Positions 1-5,662 of a stretch of DNA of 5,696 bases are shown here, in pieces. Source of the stretch: an uncultured Eggerthellaceae bacterium (GTDB taxonomy: Bacteria > Actinomycetota > Coriobacteriia > Coriobacteriales > Eggerthellaceae); NCBI GenBank assembly GCA_947566075.1, contig CANOIM010000034.1:1-5696 (forward strand), read 5' to 3'. The stretch's first letter is position 1. Each line of letters starts with the position of its first letter. Under the pieces are notes generated by a model, which was not told the DNA's origin, did not search any database, and was given only the letters and a program-made list of their open reading frames with translations. The position numbers and the translations under genes are program-made.

Positions 1-1
1 T

Positions 2-781
2 GACTCATCCGACCCCCGACAATCCCTCCGCATCATCCATGTGCTCCCTGACCTGCTGAACCTCTACGGCGATGGCGGCAACGTGCGCATCTTAGCTAAC
101 CGTCTCCGGTGGCGCGGCATTCCCGTGGAGGTGCATCAGGTCTGCTACGGTGACCCGCTTGATCTGAGAGACGCTGACCTGGTGTTCATTGGCGGCTCTC
201 CTGACCGGGAACAGCGGTTGGCTAGCGAAGTGCTGGGGGGCGTTCGCGATGAGCTGGCTGCTTACATAGATGCAGGAGGCCCGGTGCTGGCTATCTGCGG
301 CGGTTACCAGATGCTTGGACGCACCTGGCTCCTTGATGGCGAAGAGGTGCCTGGCCTTGCCATCCTGCCCATGGAAACCCGGCGTCCGGGCACGTCAGCT
401 GACCGGTTGGTAGACAACATAGCGCTGGAATCTCCTCTGGCTGCGCTCCCCGTCATTGGCTACGAGAACCATGCCGGGCGTACGGTGCTGGATAGCGGCG
501 CGTGTCCCTTCGGCCGCGTCATCTCCCATACGGGCCACGGCAACACGGATGAGGTGGGGCCCGATCAGGGGGTGGATGGCATCCTGCACAAGAACGTGGT
601 GGGCACGTATCTGCACGGCCCCTTGCTGTCGAAGAATCCTCAGGTGGCCGACTGGCTGTTGGGCCGTGCCCTGGAGCGCTGGGCGGCGCGCACGGGATGC
701 ACGTCCCCAGAGTTGCAGCCGCTGGATGATGCTGTGGAAGACGCGGCGAACGCGTTCATGGCCCAACGAATCATCCGGTAG
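2..781 (+). CDS. gatD: Lipid II isoglutaminyl synthase, glutaminase subunit GatD (5'-partial)
   Basis: GatD hydrolyses glutamine and passes ammonia to its partner MurT, which amidates D-glutamate in the lipid II stem peptide in the cytoplasm. The protein is a class I (CobB/CobQ-like) amidotransferase. Visible motifs are PDLLNLYGDGGN near the N-terminus, the nucleophile elbow AICGGYQMLG with catalytic Cys (codon 296-298), GYENHAGRT, and GTYLHGPLLSKNP with catalytic His (codon 614-616). The first possible start inside the window is GTG at 41, but the frame stays open to base 2 and encodes QSLRIIH just before that valine, which matches the usual first beta strand of this family. The true start therefore lies left of the window and the gene is truncated by the edge only. 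The stop (779-781) overlaps the rlmH ribosome binding site. murT is expected directly upstream; this is inference, as it is not visible. Generic CobB/CobQ amidotransferase is the alternative, but length and motifs favour GatD. Confidence 0.9.
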   Translation, partial: DSSDPRQSLRIIHVLPDLLNLYGDGGNVRILANRLRWRGIPVEVHQVCYGDPLDLRDADLVFIGGSPDREQRLASEVLGGVRDELAAYIDAGGPVLAICGGYQMLGRTWLLDGEEVPGLAILPMETRRPGTSADRLVDNIALESPLAALPVIGYENHAGRTVLDSGACPFGRVISHTGHGNTDEVGPDQGVDGILHKNVVGTYLHGPLLSKNPQVADWLLGRALERWAARTGCTSPELQPLDDAVEDAANAFMAQRIIR

Positions 782-785
782 GAGG
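780..785 (+). promoter_or_regulatory. Ribosome binding site of rlmH
   Basis: AGGAGG lies six bases before the ATG at 792 and overlaps the last two bases of the gatD stop codon. It fixes the rlmH start and suggests translational coupling with gatD. No promoter is needed in the 10-base gap. Confidence 0.85.
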
Positions 786-791
786 CGTCTC

Positions 792-1265
792 ATGCTGCAC
801 CTGCGCGTGATAGCCATCGGCCAGCTCAAGGAGCGCTTCTGGAAGGATGCCTGCGCGGAATACCTGAAGCGCCTGCGGGCCTACGGGGAGGTTTCCGTGG
901 TGGAGCTGGCGGATGTGGACCCAGCGCGGGCAGGTGGCGAAAAGGCGGCAATGCTTCGCGAAGGGGAGGCTGTGCTGCGCACGCTGCAACCGGGAGAGCG
1001 CGTCATCCTGCTGGATATCAACGGCAAGGAAATGACGAGCCTCGGTATGGCGAAGGCCTTGGAAGACCTTTCGCTTACGGGCGTGAACGATATCGCATTC
1101 GTCATTGGCGGGTCCTGCGGGGTGTCTCAAGCTGTGCGCGAACGGGCGGATGGCCGCTGGTCCTTCGGCCGCATCACGTTGCCCCATAATCTAGCCCGGG
1201 TGGTGCTCTTAGAGCAGCTCTACCGTGCCTTTAAGATTCAACGCGGTGAGCCATACCATAAATGA
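792..1265 (+). CDS. rlmH: 23S rRNA (pseudouridine-1915-N3)-methyltransferase RlmH
   Basis: RlmH is a small SPOUT-class methyltransferase that uses S-adenosylmethionine to methylate pseudouridine 1915 in helix 69 of 23S rRNA on assembled 70S ribosomes. The 157-residue product has the usual family length (about 155-160). It starts MLHLRVIAIGQLKERF, and carries LLDINGKEMTS at residues 73-83, the SAM-loop VIGGSCGVSQAV at 104-115, and the C-terminal knot signature from ITLPHNLARV (128) to the terminal RGEPYHK. The position often occupied by an acidic or aromatic residue in the GG-x-x-G loop is Cys109 here, a minor variation. The ATG is set by a strong AGGAGG; the open frame continues upstream into gatD, but that part has no family similarity. 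It follows gatD by 10 bases and is probably in the same transcript. The gene is convergent with the exonuclease gene. Confidence 0.96.
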   Translation: MLHLRVIAIGQLKERFWKDACAEYLKRLRAYGEVSVVELADVDPARAGGEKAAMLREGEAVLRTLQPGERVILLDINGKEMTSLGMAKALEDLSLTGVNDIAFVIGGSCGVSQAVRERADGRWSFGRITLPHNLARVVLLEQLYRAFKIQRGEPYHK

Positions 1266-1277
1266 CAACGCGTGGGC

Positions 1278-1308
1278 GGGGACAACGGGGACGTAGGCTA
1301 TTGGGGAC
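1278..1308. repeat. Three GGGGAC motifs left of the palindrome
   Basis: GGGGAC occurs at 1278, 1287 and 1303, with a fourth at 1318 inside the palindrome arm. The 12-mer GGGACAACGGGG (1279-1290) recurs in inverted orientation at 2367-2378, beside the other copy of the repeat. This links the two intergenic sites as members of one repeat family. No function can be read from it. Confidence 0.6.
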
Positions 1309-1387
1309 GGTGAGTCAGGGGACGTTCCTGGTGACTCAGGAAGTTGCAACTTCCTGAGTCACCAGGAACGTCCCCTGACTCACCGTC
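1306..1387. repeat. Perfect 82-bp palindrome (two head-to-head repeat units)
   Basis: I paired the bases outwards from the centre between 1346 and 1347: all 41 pairs match, with no spacer, and the first mismatch is 1305/1388. Each arm contains the same 30-base unit (1309-1338 and its inverse 1355-1384), starting GGTGAGTCAGGGG and ending GTGACTCA, plus an inner GGAAGTTG. It fills the gap between the convergent rlmH and exonuclease genes and covers two bases of the exonuclease stop codon. As RNA it would form a very long hairpin from either strand, so it could act as a bidirectional transcription end or 3' stabiliser. There is no T-run, so it is not a canonical intrinsic terminator. A dispersed REP-like element is the likeliest class. 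Confidence 0.9.
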
Positions 1388-2321
1388 ACACATTCAACTC
1401 TAATCCAATAGGACAATGGTCGCTGCCTTCCACGTCATCATAGATGGAAGCGGCTTCTATCCTATCCTTCAGCGATTCACTCACCAGGAAATAATCGATG
1501 CGCCACCCAGCATTCGTGCGACGCGCCCGGCGCAAGTAGCTCCACCAGGTGTACACCCCCGCCAGATCAGGATGCAGGTAGCGAAAGGTGTCAACGAACC
1601 CGGCTGCCTGCAGGGCGTCCATCTTGCCGCGCTCTTCGTCAGAGAACCCGCTCACTCCGCGGTTCGGTTCCGGGTTCTTGAGGTCTATATCTTGGTGGGC
1701 TACGTTGAAATCCCCGCACATCACCACCGGCTTCGGCGCAGTGCGCTCGCCTTCGGCTGTTCGAGGCAGTGCATCCATGGCGGCGTCAGCATCCTTCGCC
1801 TCCAGCCATGCTAGGAATGCCTGGGCTTCGGCCTCATCGGCCGTTCGCGCTGTGGCCCCTTCGCCATCCTCCCCTGGAACAGCGCGGCTCACCGGCACAT
1901 CTGCCGGGATCACGCCCTGCTCAAGCCCCTGGCAGAATTCGCGGAAGGCGTCATCCCATTGCATGCGATGATCGATGCGCGCCAGCTCGTTCTGGGAATT
2001 GGGCGTGTAGACATTCACGAACCAGAAGGTGTCGAACTCCGCTGCCAGGATGCGCCCCTCGGTGTCCAGGTAAGCATCTCCCAAGCCATGGAGCACTTGG
2101 ATTGGCTCATCCCGCGTGAAGAGCGCCGTACCAGAATAGCCGCGGCGTTCGGCGTAGCTGTAGAATTGATGGTAGCCGGGCAGCGCCAGATCCACTTGAC
2201 CTGGCTGGCATTTCGTCTCTTGAAGCGCGAAGATGTCAGCTCCGAACTGGGAGAAGATCTCCAGAAAATCCTTCTTGAGTACGGCGCGGATCCCGTTCAC
2301 ATTCCATGAGATGAATCGCAT
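1386..2321 (-). CDS. xth: Exodeoxyribonuclease III / AP endonuclease (ExoA/Xth family)
   Basis: This enzyme cuts DNA 5' of abasic sites and has 3'-5' exonuclease and 3'-repair activity in base excision repair. It belongs to the Mg-dependent exonuclease-endonuclease-phosphatase fold. The 311 residues show the full set of motifs: WNVNG (Asn7), LQETKCQ (Glu35), VYTPNSQ (Tyr105), CGDFNVAHQDIDLKNP (Asp204, Asn206), YTWWSYLRRARR, GWRIDYFLVS (Asp276) and SDHCPIGLEL (Asp301, His302). It should therefore be active. Family members are usually about 250-270 residues. The excess is an acidic, Ala/Glu-rich, low-complexity insertion at roughly residues 134-196, between the FREFCQGLEQ helix and the GDFN strand. 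The ATG is supported by AAAGGA seven bases upstream. The gene lies 66 bases downstream of menE-menC on the same strand, separated by a repeat hairpin; its stop is inside the 82-bp palindrome. Confidence 0.95.
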   Translation of the reverse strand: MRFISWNVNGIRAVLKKDFLEIFSQFGADIFALQETKCQPGQVDLALPGYHQFYSYAERRGYSGTALFTRDEPIQVLHGLGDAYLDTEGRILAAEFDTFWFVNVYTPNSQNELARIDHRMQWDDAFREFCQGLEQGVIPADVPVSRAVPGEDGEGATARTADEAEAQAFLAWLEAKDADAAMDALPRTAEGERTAPKPVVMCGDFNVAHQDIDLKNPEPNRGVSGFSDEERGKMDALQAAGFVDTFRYLHPDLAGVYTWWSYLRRARRTNAGWRIDYFLVSESLKDRIEAASIYDDVEGSDHCPIGLELNV

Positions 2322-2328
2322 GATGCTT

Positions 2329-2334
2329 TCCTTT
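2329..2334 (-). promoter_or_regulatory. Ribosome binding site of the exonuclease gene
   Basis: On the minus strand AAAGGA is followed by a seven-base spacer and the ATG at 2321. The site begins one base after the end of the repeat hairpin at 2336-2369, so folding of the hairpin in the mRNA could affect ribosome access. That effect is inference. Confidence 0.7.
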
Positions 2335-2335
2335 C

Positions 2336-2369
2336 GGGTGAGTCAGGGGACGTTCCTGGTGACTCACCC
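2336..2369. repeat. Single copy of the TGAGTCA...TGACTCA repeat, hairpin-forming
   Basis: The 30-base unit of the large palindrome recurs exactly at 2337-2366. Here it is a lone copy whose ends pair: GGGTGAGTCA (2336-2345) is the exact reverse complement of 2360-2369, leaving a 14-base loop that starts GGGGACG. It occupies about half of the 66-base gap between the menE-menC stop and the exonuclease start. No T-run follows on either strand, so it is more likely a REP-like element or an mRNA processing or stability structure than a terminator. Confidence 0.85.
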
Positions 2370-2387
2370 CGTTGTCCCATCCGTCCA

Positions 2388-5348
2388 TCACAGAACCAGC
2401 TGGTCCACTTCCACCAAAGCCAGCGCCTCTTCGTTCAGCGTGCAGCCGATACCGTATTCGAAGCCTGCTGGATTCAGCCGCACCAAACCACCTTCGGCCG
2501 TATAGGCCGGGAACGTGACATCCACATCGAAGAAGCGTGAAAGCGCGCCGATATCTCCCGGGAACACCATGTCCGGCAGCGTTTCGAACGCCGCCGCTAC
2601 GCGCCGAGCAACCCCTGTGTCATACATGCCTCCCATCCACACCACGCGCCCCGCCATCTTCGCCCGCGCGATGAACCTGAGCGTTTCCCCGATGCTCCCC
2701 AGCTTCGGGGCCTTCACGGAGATGCAGCGGATATCCGGGAATTGCAGCACGCGCTCAGCCTGGGCGATGTTGGCGTAGGATTCGTCCGCGCACACCGGCG
2801 TGGCCATGTAGGGCTGCATGGATTGCATCTTCAGCAGCGGGTCCCGCCGCACGGCATTGGAGCCGCCGGAAACGTCAAAAGGCTCTTCTATCCAGCCGAT
2901 GTTCAGCCCGTCATAGGCCTTCAATTCGGCGAAGGTGTCATCAGTGAAGCTGCGGTTCGCGTCAAGGGTGATGAGCAGATTCGGGAACGCCCGGCGAATG
3001 GCCTCCACCGTGGCGTAGCCCACCCCGGGGGCGATCTTCATCTTGAGACGCCGGTAGCCCGCCGAAACCGCTGCGTTCGCGTTCTCCATCATGACCGGCG
3101 TGGGTGCCAGCCCGATGATGGCCCCCGAAGCTACCAGAGCTTCATTGCCAGAGACCTCGGCCACCACCGGCAGCTTCGCGTAATCATGCAGCCGCCCAGC
3201 ATCTGCCCAGATCTGCCGGTACTCTTCGCCGATCAGCTGCCAGAGCGGCCGTTCGGTGGCTTGGCCATACAAATCCCACAGGGCGTTGTCCACCGCGCTG
3301 GATGCCATGGGATGCGCCTCGATGCCCGGCAGCGTGGAAGCCAGCTCCGCCGCTTCGCGCGGATGCAGGAAGACGCGTCCCTTGATGGCCGGAACCAGCA
3401 CGTTACGCATCCAGGCCACATCTTCGGGCAGCGTTTCCTCAAGCCCGTAGCCTTCGCCGAAGGCTACGCATTCGCCCAGCCCCCGGCGGCCAAGCGCGTC
3501 CACCACTTCCACGATGACCGAATCCCGTTCGCTCAAGGTTCCCAAAGCCGTTTTCAGAGGCTGCTTGAACGGAATGCGAATGTGATGCAGCACAACGCGC
3601 GCCACCTGCAGGCGGTTCTTGAACATCTCTTCCGTGCGCATGCGGTTGACCTTGCCGTCCTCGGTGCGCGGCAGGTGATCCACCACCACGACGCCGTCAA
3701 GCTGGCTCTTCTCGCCCATCCACAGGGCGGCCGTTTCCTCCACCTGCTCGGGCGTGAGCGTAGGATCATCCCGCTCAACGATGGCCACCGGGCGACGCCC
3801 CTTGCGCGGGTCAGGCACTCCGAACACGTGAGCGCCGCTGACTCCCGGCACATGGCGCAGCACGTCAGCGATCTCTTCGGGATACACCATCTCACCGGCG
3901 CTTTCGAACATATTCGCCGTGCGGTTGCGCACGTAGATGCAGCCGTCATAGAGGGCGGCCACATCGCCGGTGATGAAATAGTGGTCAACCGTGAAAGCCG
4001 TGGAGGCATTGAGGTAGCCGTCGAAGACACCCGGGCCCTGGACTGCCAAACGGCCGAAGCCGGATTCATCCGGGTCAACGATATGGGCGGTGTAGCCCTC
4101 CATCAGCTTGAGGCCGCCGCGGAACTCCGGCGTGATGAGCGAAGTGGCTATGAAGCTAGAGGTTTCCGGCATGCCATAGCTGGCGAACAGGCGCGCGCCC
4201 ACATCCAGGCTGCGGCCCACCGTGCGCGGGTTGAGCTTATGCCCTGCCAGCAGGATGCATTGATAGGCGGCCAGGCGGCTTTGGGCGTTCGGAAGGATGT
4301 CCGAGCGCCATTCCTCCACCGTGAGCAGGTCTTGCATCATCCGGTCTGACACGGTGATATGCGTGATCTGGCAGGCTTCGGCATCATTGAGGACCGTCTC
4401 GGCTTCGAAGCGCTCGTAGACCAGCAGCGGCGTGCGTCCCACCACGGACCGCACGAGGATCTGGAACCCTGAGATGTGATACAGGGGCAAGACGCACTGC
4501 CAGAAGAATTCAGGCGCAGGCTCACCGGGGCTCTGGGTGTTCGCGGAAGAGGAGGCGTCGAAGAGGCTGCCAGACGAGGAGCCCATGCCTGGTGAGGCAG
4601 GCAGAGGAGCGCTTGTGGCCGGGCCCGTTCCCTTCGCCTTCGTCTTTGCTGTGGCCCCTGCAAGCGGGAGCTTCTCTTGCCAGAGATGGCCGCTGTGCTG
4701 AGCCAGGGAGCTGTTCGCCAGGGCGGATGCCTCCGTCAGCTGCGTCCAGGTGAGCGGGATGGCCCGCGTCTTCGCCGAGGCGGCCGTGCCCTTGGTGAAG
4801 AGGATGTTCGCCCGGGCTGAGCCGTCGAAGGTATGAGCAGCCCGCTCAGCGAAATGGATGGTGTCATCCACCGTATCCCGCTCTTCGCCCATGATAGAGC
4901 GGACGCGGGTGGAGGACCCTAAGATGCTCTCAACCAGGCGCGCTTCCTGCGCTTCCCCTTCGGTGGCGCTCAGCCGACGCACCTCCGGCATGAGCTCACG
5001 GGCGCGGGCTGGGTCAACCTGCAGGCCGATGCGCAGGCCGTCCCGTTCCAGTTCCAGCACGCGGGCCAGCTTCTCCGTCTTCGTGAGCGTGTGCTTGAGG
5101 GTGACCAGGGTGAAGCCGCCATAGGCTGAAGCCAGGGTGAGGAAGATGAATTCCGGGCAATTCGGGAGGTCTACCACCACCAGATCCTCAGGGTGCACTC
5201 CCAGCTTGCGAATGCGCCGGGCCAGGGCCGCTGAGATGAGGCGCACCTGCTTATAGGTATAGGGAATGCGCGCGCCGTCTTCGGCGACGAAGGTGAAGAA
5301 CGTGGTTTCGGGAGTTGCGCGGACGCTGCTTTCGAATAGATCGATCAT
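2388..5348 (-). CDS. MenE-MenC fusion: o-succinylbenzoate-CoA ligase / o-succinylbenzoate synthase
   Basis: One uninterrupted frame joins two consecutive menaquinone enzymes. Numbered from the ATG at 5348 (986 residues), residues 1 to about 575 are an AMP-forming acyl-CoA ligase (MenE). It shows a P-loop-like segment FTKGTAASAKTR (about 184-195), LPLYHISG (287-294), SYGMPETSS (390-398), YFITGD (457-462), NRTANMFESAGEMVYPEEI (474-492) and LPRTEDGKVNR with the catalytic-type Lys566. Residues ~583-986 are an enolase-superfamily MenC of the NSAR/OSBS type. It shows LKMK (Lys769, Lys771), TLDAN (Asp796), WIEEPF (Glu821), CADES (Asp855), SVKAPK (Lys879) and GGMYDTG (906-912). MenC dehydrates SHCHC to o-succinylbenzoate; MenE makes its CoA ester. 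Oddities are the degenerate P-loop, YGMPE in place of YGMTE, and a Ser/Ala/Pro-rich insertion at about 222-280. The frame also allows an ATG at 5492 (48 extra residues, weak AGG upstream). I prefer 5348 because MIDLFESSVRATPE matches a MenE N-terminus and the extra stretch has less GC-rich third positions. N-succinylamino-acid racemase activity of the C-terminal half is possible. Confidence 0.9.
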   Translation of the reverse strand: MIDLFESSVRATPETTFFTFVAEDGARIPYTYKQVRLISAALARRIRKLGVHPEDLVVVDLPNCPEFIFLTLASAYGGFTLVTLKHTLTKTEKLARVLELERDGLRIGLQVDPARARELMPEVRRLSATEGEAQEARLVESILGSSTRVRSIMGEERDTVDDTIHFAERAAHTFDGSARANILFTKGTAASAKTRAIPLTWTQLTEASALANSSLAQHSGHLWQEKLPLAGATAKTKAKGTGPATSAPLPASPGMGSSSGSLFDASSSANTQSPGEPAPEFFWQCVLPLYHISGFQILVRSVVGRTPLLVYERFEAETVLNDAEACQITHITVSDRMMQDLLTVEEWRSDILPNAQSRLAAYQCILLAGHKLNPRTVGRSLDVGARLFASYGMPETSSFIATSLITPEFRGGLKLMEGYTAHIVDPDESGFGRLAVQGPGVFDGYLNASTAFTVDHYFITGDVAALYDGCIYVRNRTANMFESAGEMVYPEEIADVLRHVPGVSGAHVFGVPDPRKGRRPVAIVERDDPTLTPEQVEETAALWMGEKSQLDGVVVVDHLPRTEDGKVNRMRTEEMFKNRLQVARVVLHHIRIPFKQPLKTALGTLSERDSVIVEVVDALGRRGLGECVAFGEGYGLEETLPEDVAWMRNVLVPAIKGRVFLHPREAAELASTLPGIEAHPMASSAVDNALWDLYGQATERPLWQLIGEEYRQIWADAGRLHDYAKLPVVAEVSGNEALVASGAIIGLAPTPVMMENANAAVSAGYRRLKMKIAPGVGYATVEAIRRAFPNLLITLDANRSFTDDTFAELKAYDGLNIGWIEEPFDVSGGSNAVRRDPLLKMQSMQPYMATPVCADESYANIAQAERVLQFPDIRCISVKAPKLGSIGETLRFIARAKMAGRVVWMGGMYDTGVARRVAAAFETLPDMVFPGDIGALSRFFDVDVTFPAYTAEGGLVRLNPAGFEYGIGCTLNEEALALVEVDQLVL

Positions 5349-5530
5349 CTGGACGCGGACACCCAGTCTTCGCGCGGGACAAGCGTTGCAGCTGCGGTCA
5401 TTCCAACCCTTTGTGATTCCGTTGTGAGCGTTGTGAAGATGACGCAGCGGGCGAGTTGGATTTATTGGGCGTTTGCCCGCGGCCTTTGACATAGTAATGC
5501 CTGCGAAGACGAAAGTGAGCGAGAATCCAC

Positions 5531-5558
5531 ATTATCTTGTGATTTTTTTCGTTGCGAA
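5531..5558 (-). promoter_or_regulatory. Candidate sigma-70-type promoter for menE-menC
   Basis: On the minus strand GATAAT (5536-5531) matches the -10 consensus at five of six bases. TTCGCA (5558-5553) is a weaker -35 at a 16-base spacing, with an A-rich spacer. Transcription would begin near 5524, about 30 bases before the ATG at 5492 and about 175 before the preferred ATG at 5348. Using the latter would imply a long leader. The call is by eye only. Confidence 0.4.
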
Positions 5559-5566
5559 CACAACCC

Positions 5567-5586
5567 TTGGGTGCGCATTTGGGTGC
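5567..5586. repeat. Direct repeat TTGGGTGC x2
   Basis: TTGGGTGC occurs at 5567-5574 and again at 5579-5586, a period of 12 bases, just upstream of the candidate -35 box when read on the minus strand (GCACCCAA). Tandem half-sites at this place could be a regulator-binding site, but two 8-base copies in GC-rich DNA may also be chance. Confidence 0.4.
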
Positions 5587-5589
5587 ACA

Positions 5590-5607
5590 GGGGACGGACC
5601 CCGGGGT
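5590..5607. repeat. GGGGAC motif next to a 10-bp palindrome
   Basis: GGGGAC at 5590-5595 matches the motif repeated around the palindrome at 1278-1321 and 2346. It is followed by the palindrome ACCCCGGGGT (5598-5607). It may be a degraded member of the same dispersed family; the TGASTCA ends are absent here. Confidence 0.4.
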
Positions 5608-5625
5608 TACGGGGTATGGGGGCGG

Positions 5626-5662
5626 CGCATCTGAGGGGTTAGGTTCGTTTTCCTCAGATGCG
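5626..5662. repeat. Inverted repeat, 11-bp perfect arms
   Basis: CGCATCTGAGG (5626-5636) and its exact reverse complement (5652-5662) flank a 15-base loop ending in TTTT. No T-run follows the stem on either strand, so it is not a standard intrinsic terminator. It could be a REP-like hairpin or the end structure of a gene beyond the right edge. Confidence 0.55.

Noticed and set aside
41..43. GTG at 41 as the start of gatD
   Set aside because: It would cut off the conserved first beta strand (LRIIH), which is encoded in the same open frame upstream.
456..791. Long upstream extension of the rlmH frame
   Set aside because: It overlaps gatD completely in another frame, lacks RlmH similarity, and a strong ribosome binding site precedes the ATG at 792.
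1306..1387. Rho-independent terminator between rlmH and the exonuclease gene
   Set aside because: The hairpin is strong but no T-run follows on either strand, so it is reported as a repeat with only possible termination activity.
1278..1387. CRISPR array
   Set aside because: The repeated units are inverted and adjacent, without regular unique spacers, and no cas gene is nearby.
3600..3635. Separate internal start for a free-standing MenC (ATG at 3626)
   Set aside because: A GGAAGAG lies directly against the ATG, too close for a normal ribosome binding site, and the frame is continuous with MenE, so one fused product is the simpler reading.
2742..4349. 535-codon open frame on the + strand
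   Set aside because: It lies wholly antisense to the MenE-MenC gene, whose protein has clear motifs throughout. The + strand product is His/Arg/Gln-rich with no family motifs, as expected for the reverse of a GC-rich gene.
5439..5489. 16-codon + strand ORF with two tryptophans (MTQRASWIYWAFARGL), a possible leader peptide
   Set aside because: There is no ribosome binding site, no attenuator structure with a T-run, and no tryptophan-related gene downstream.
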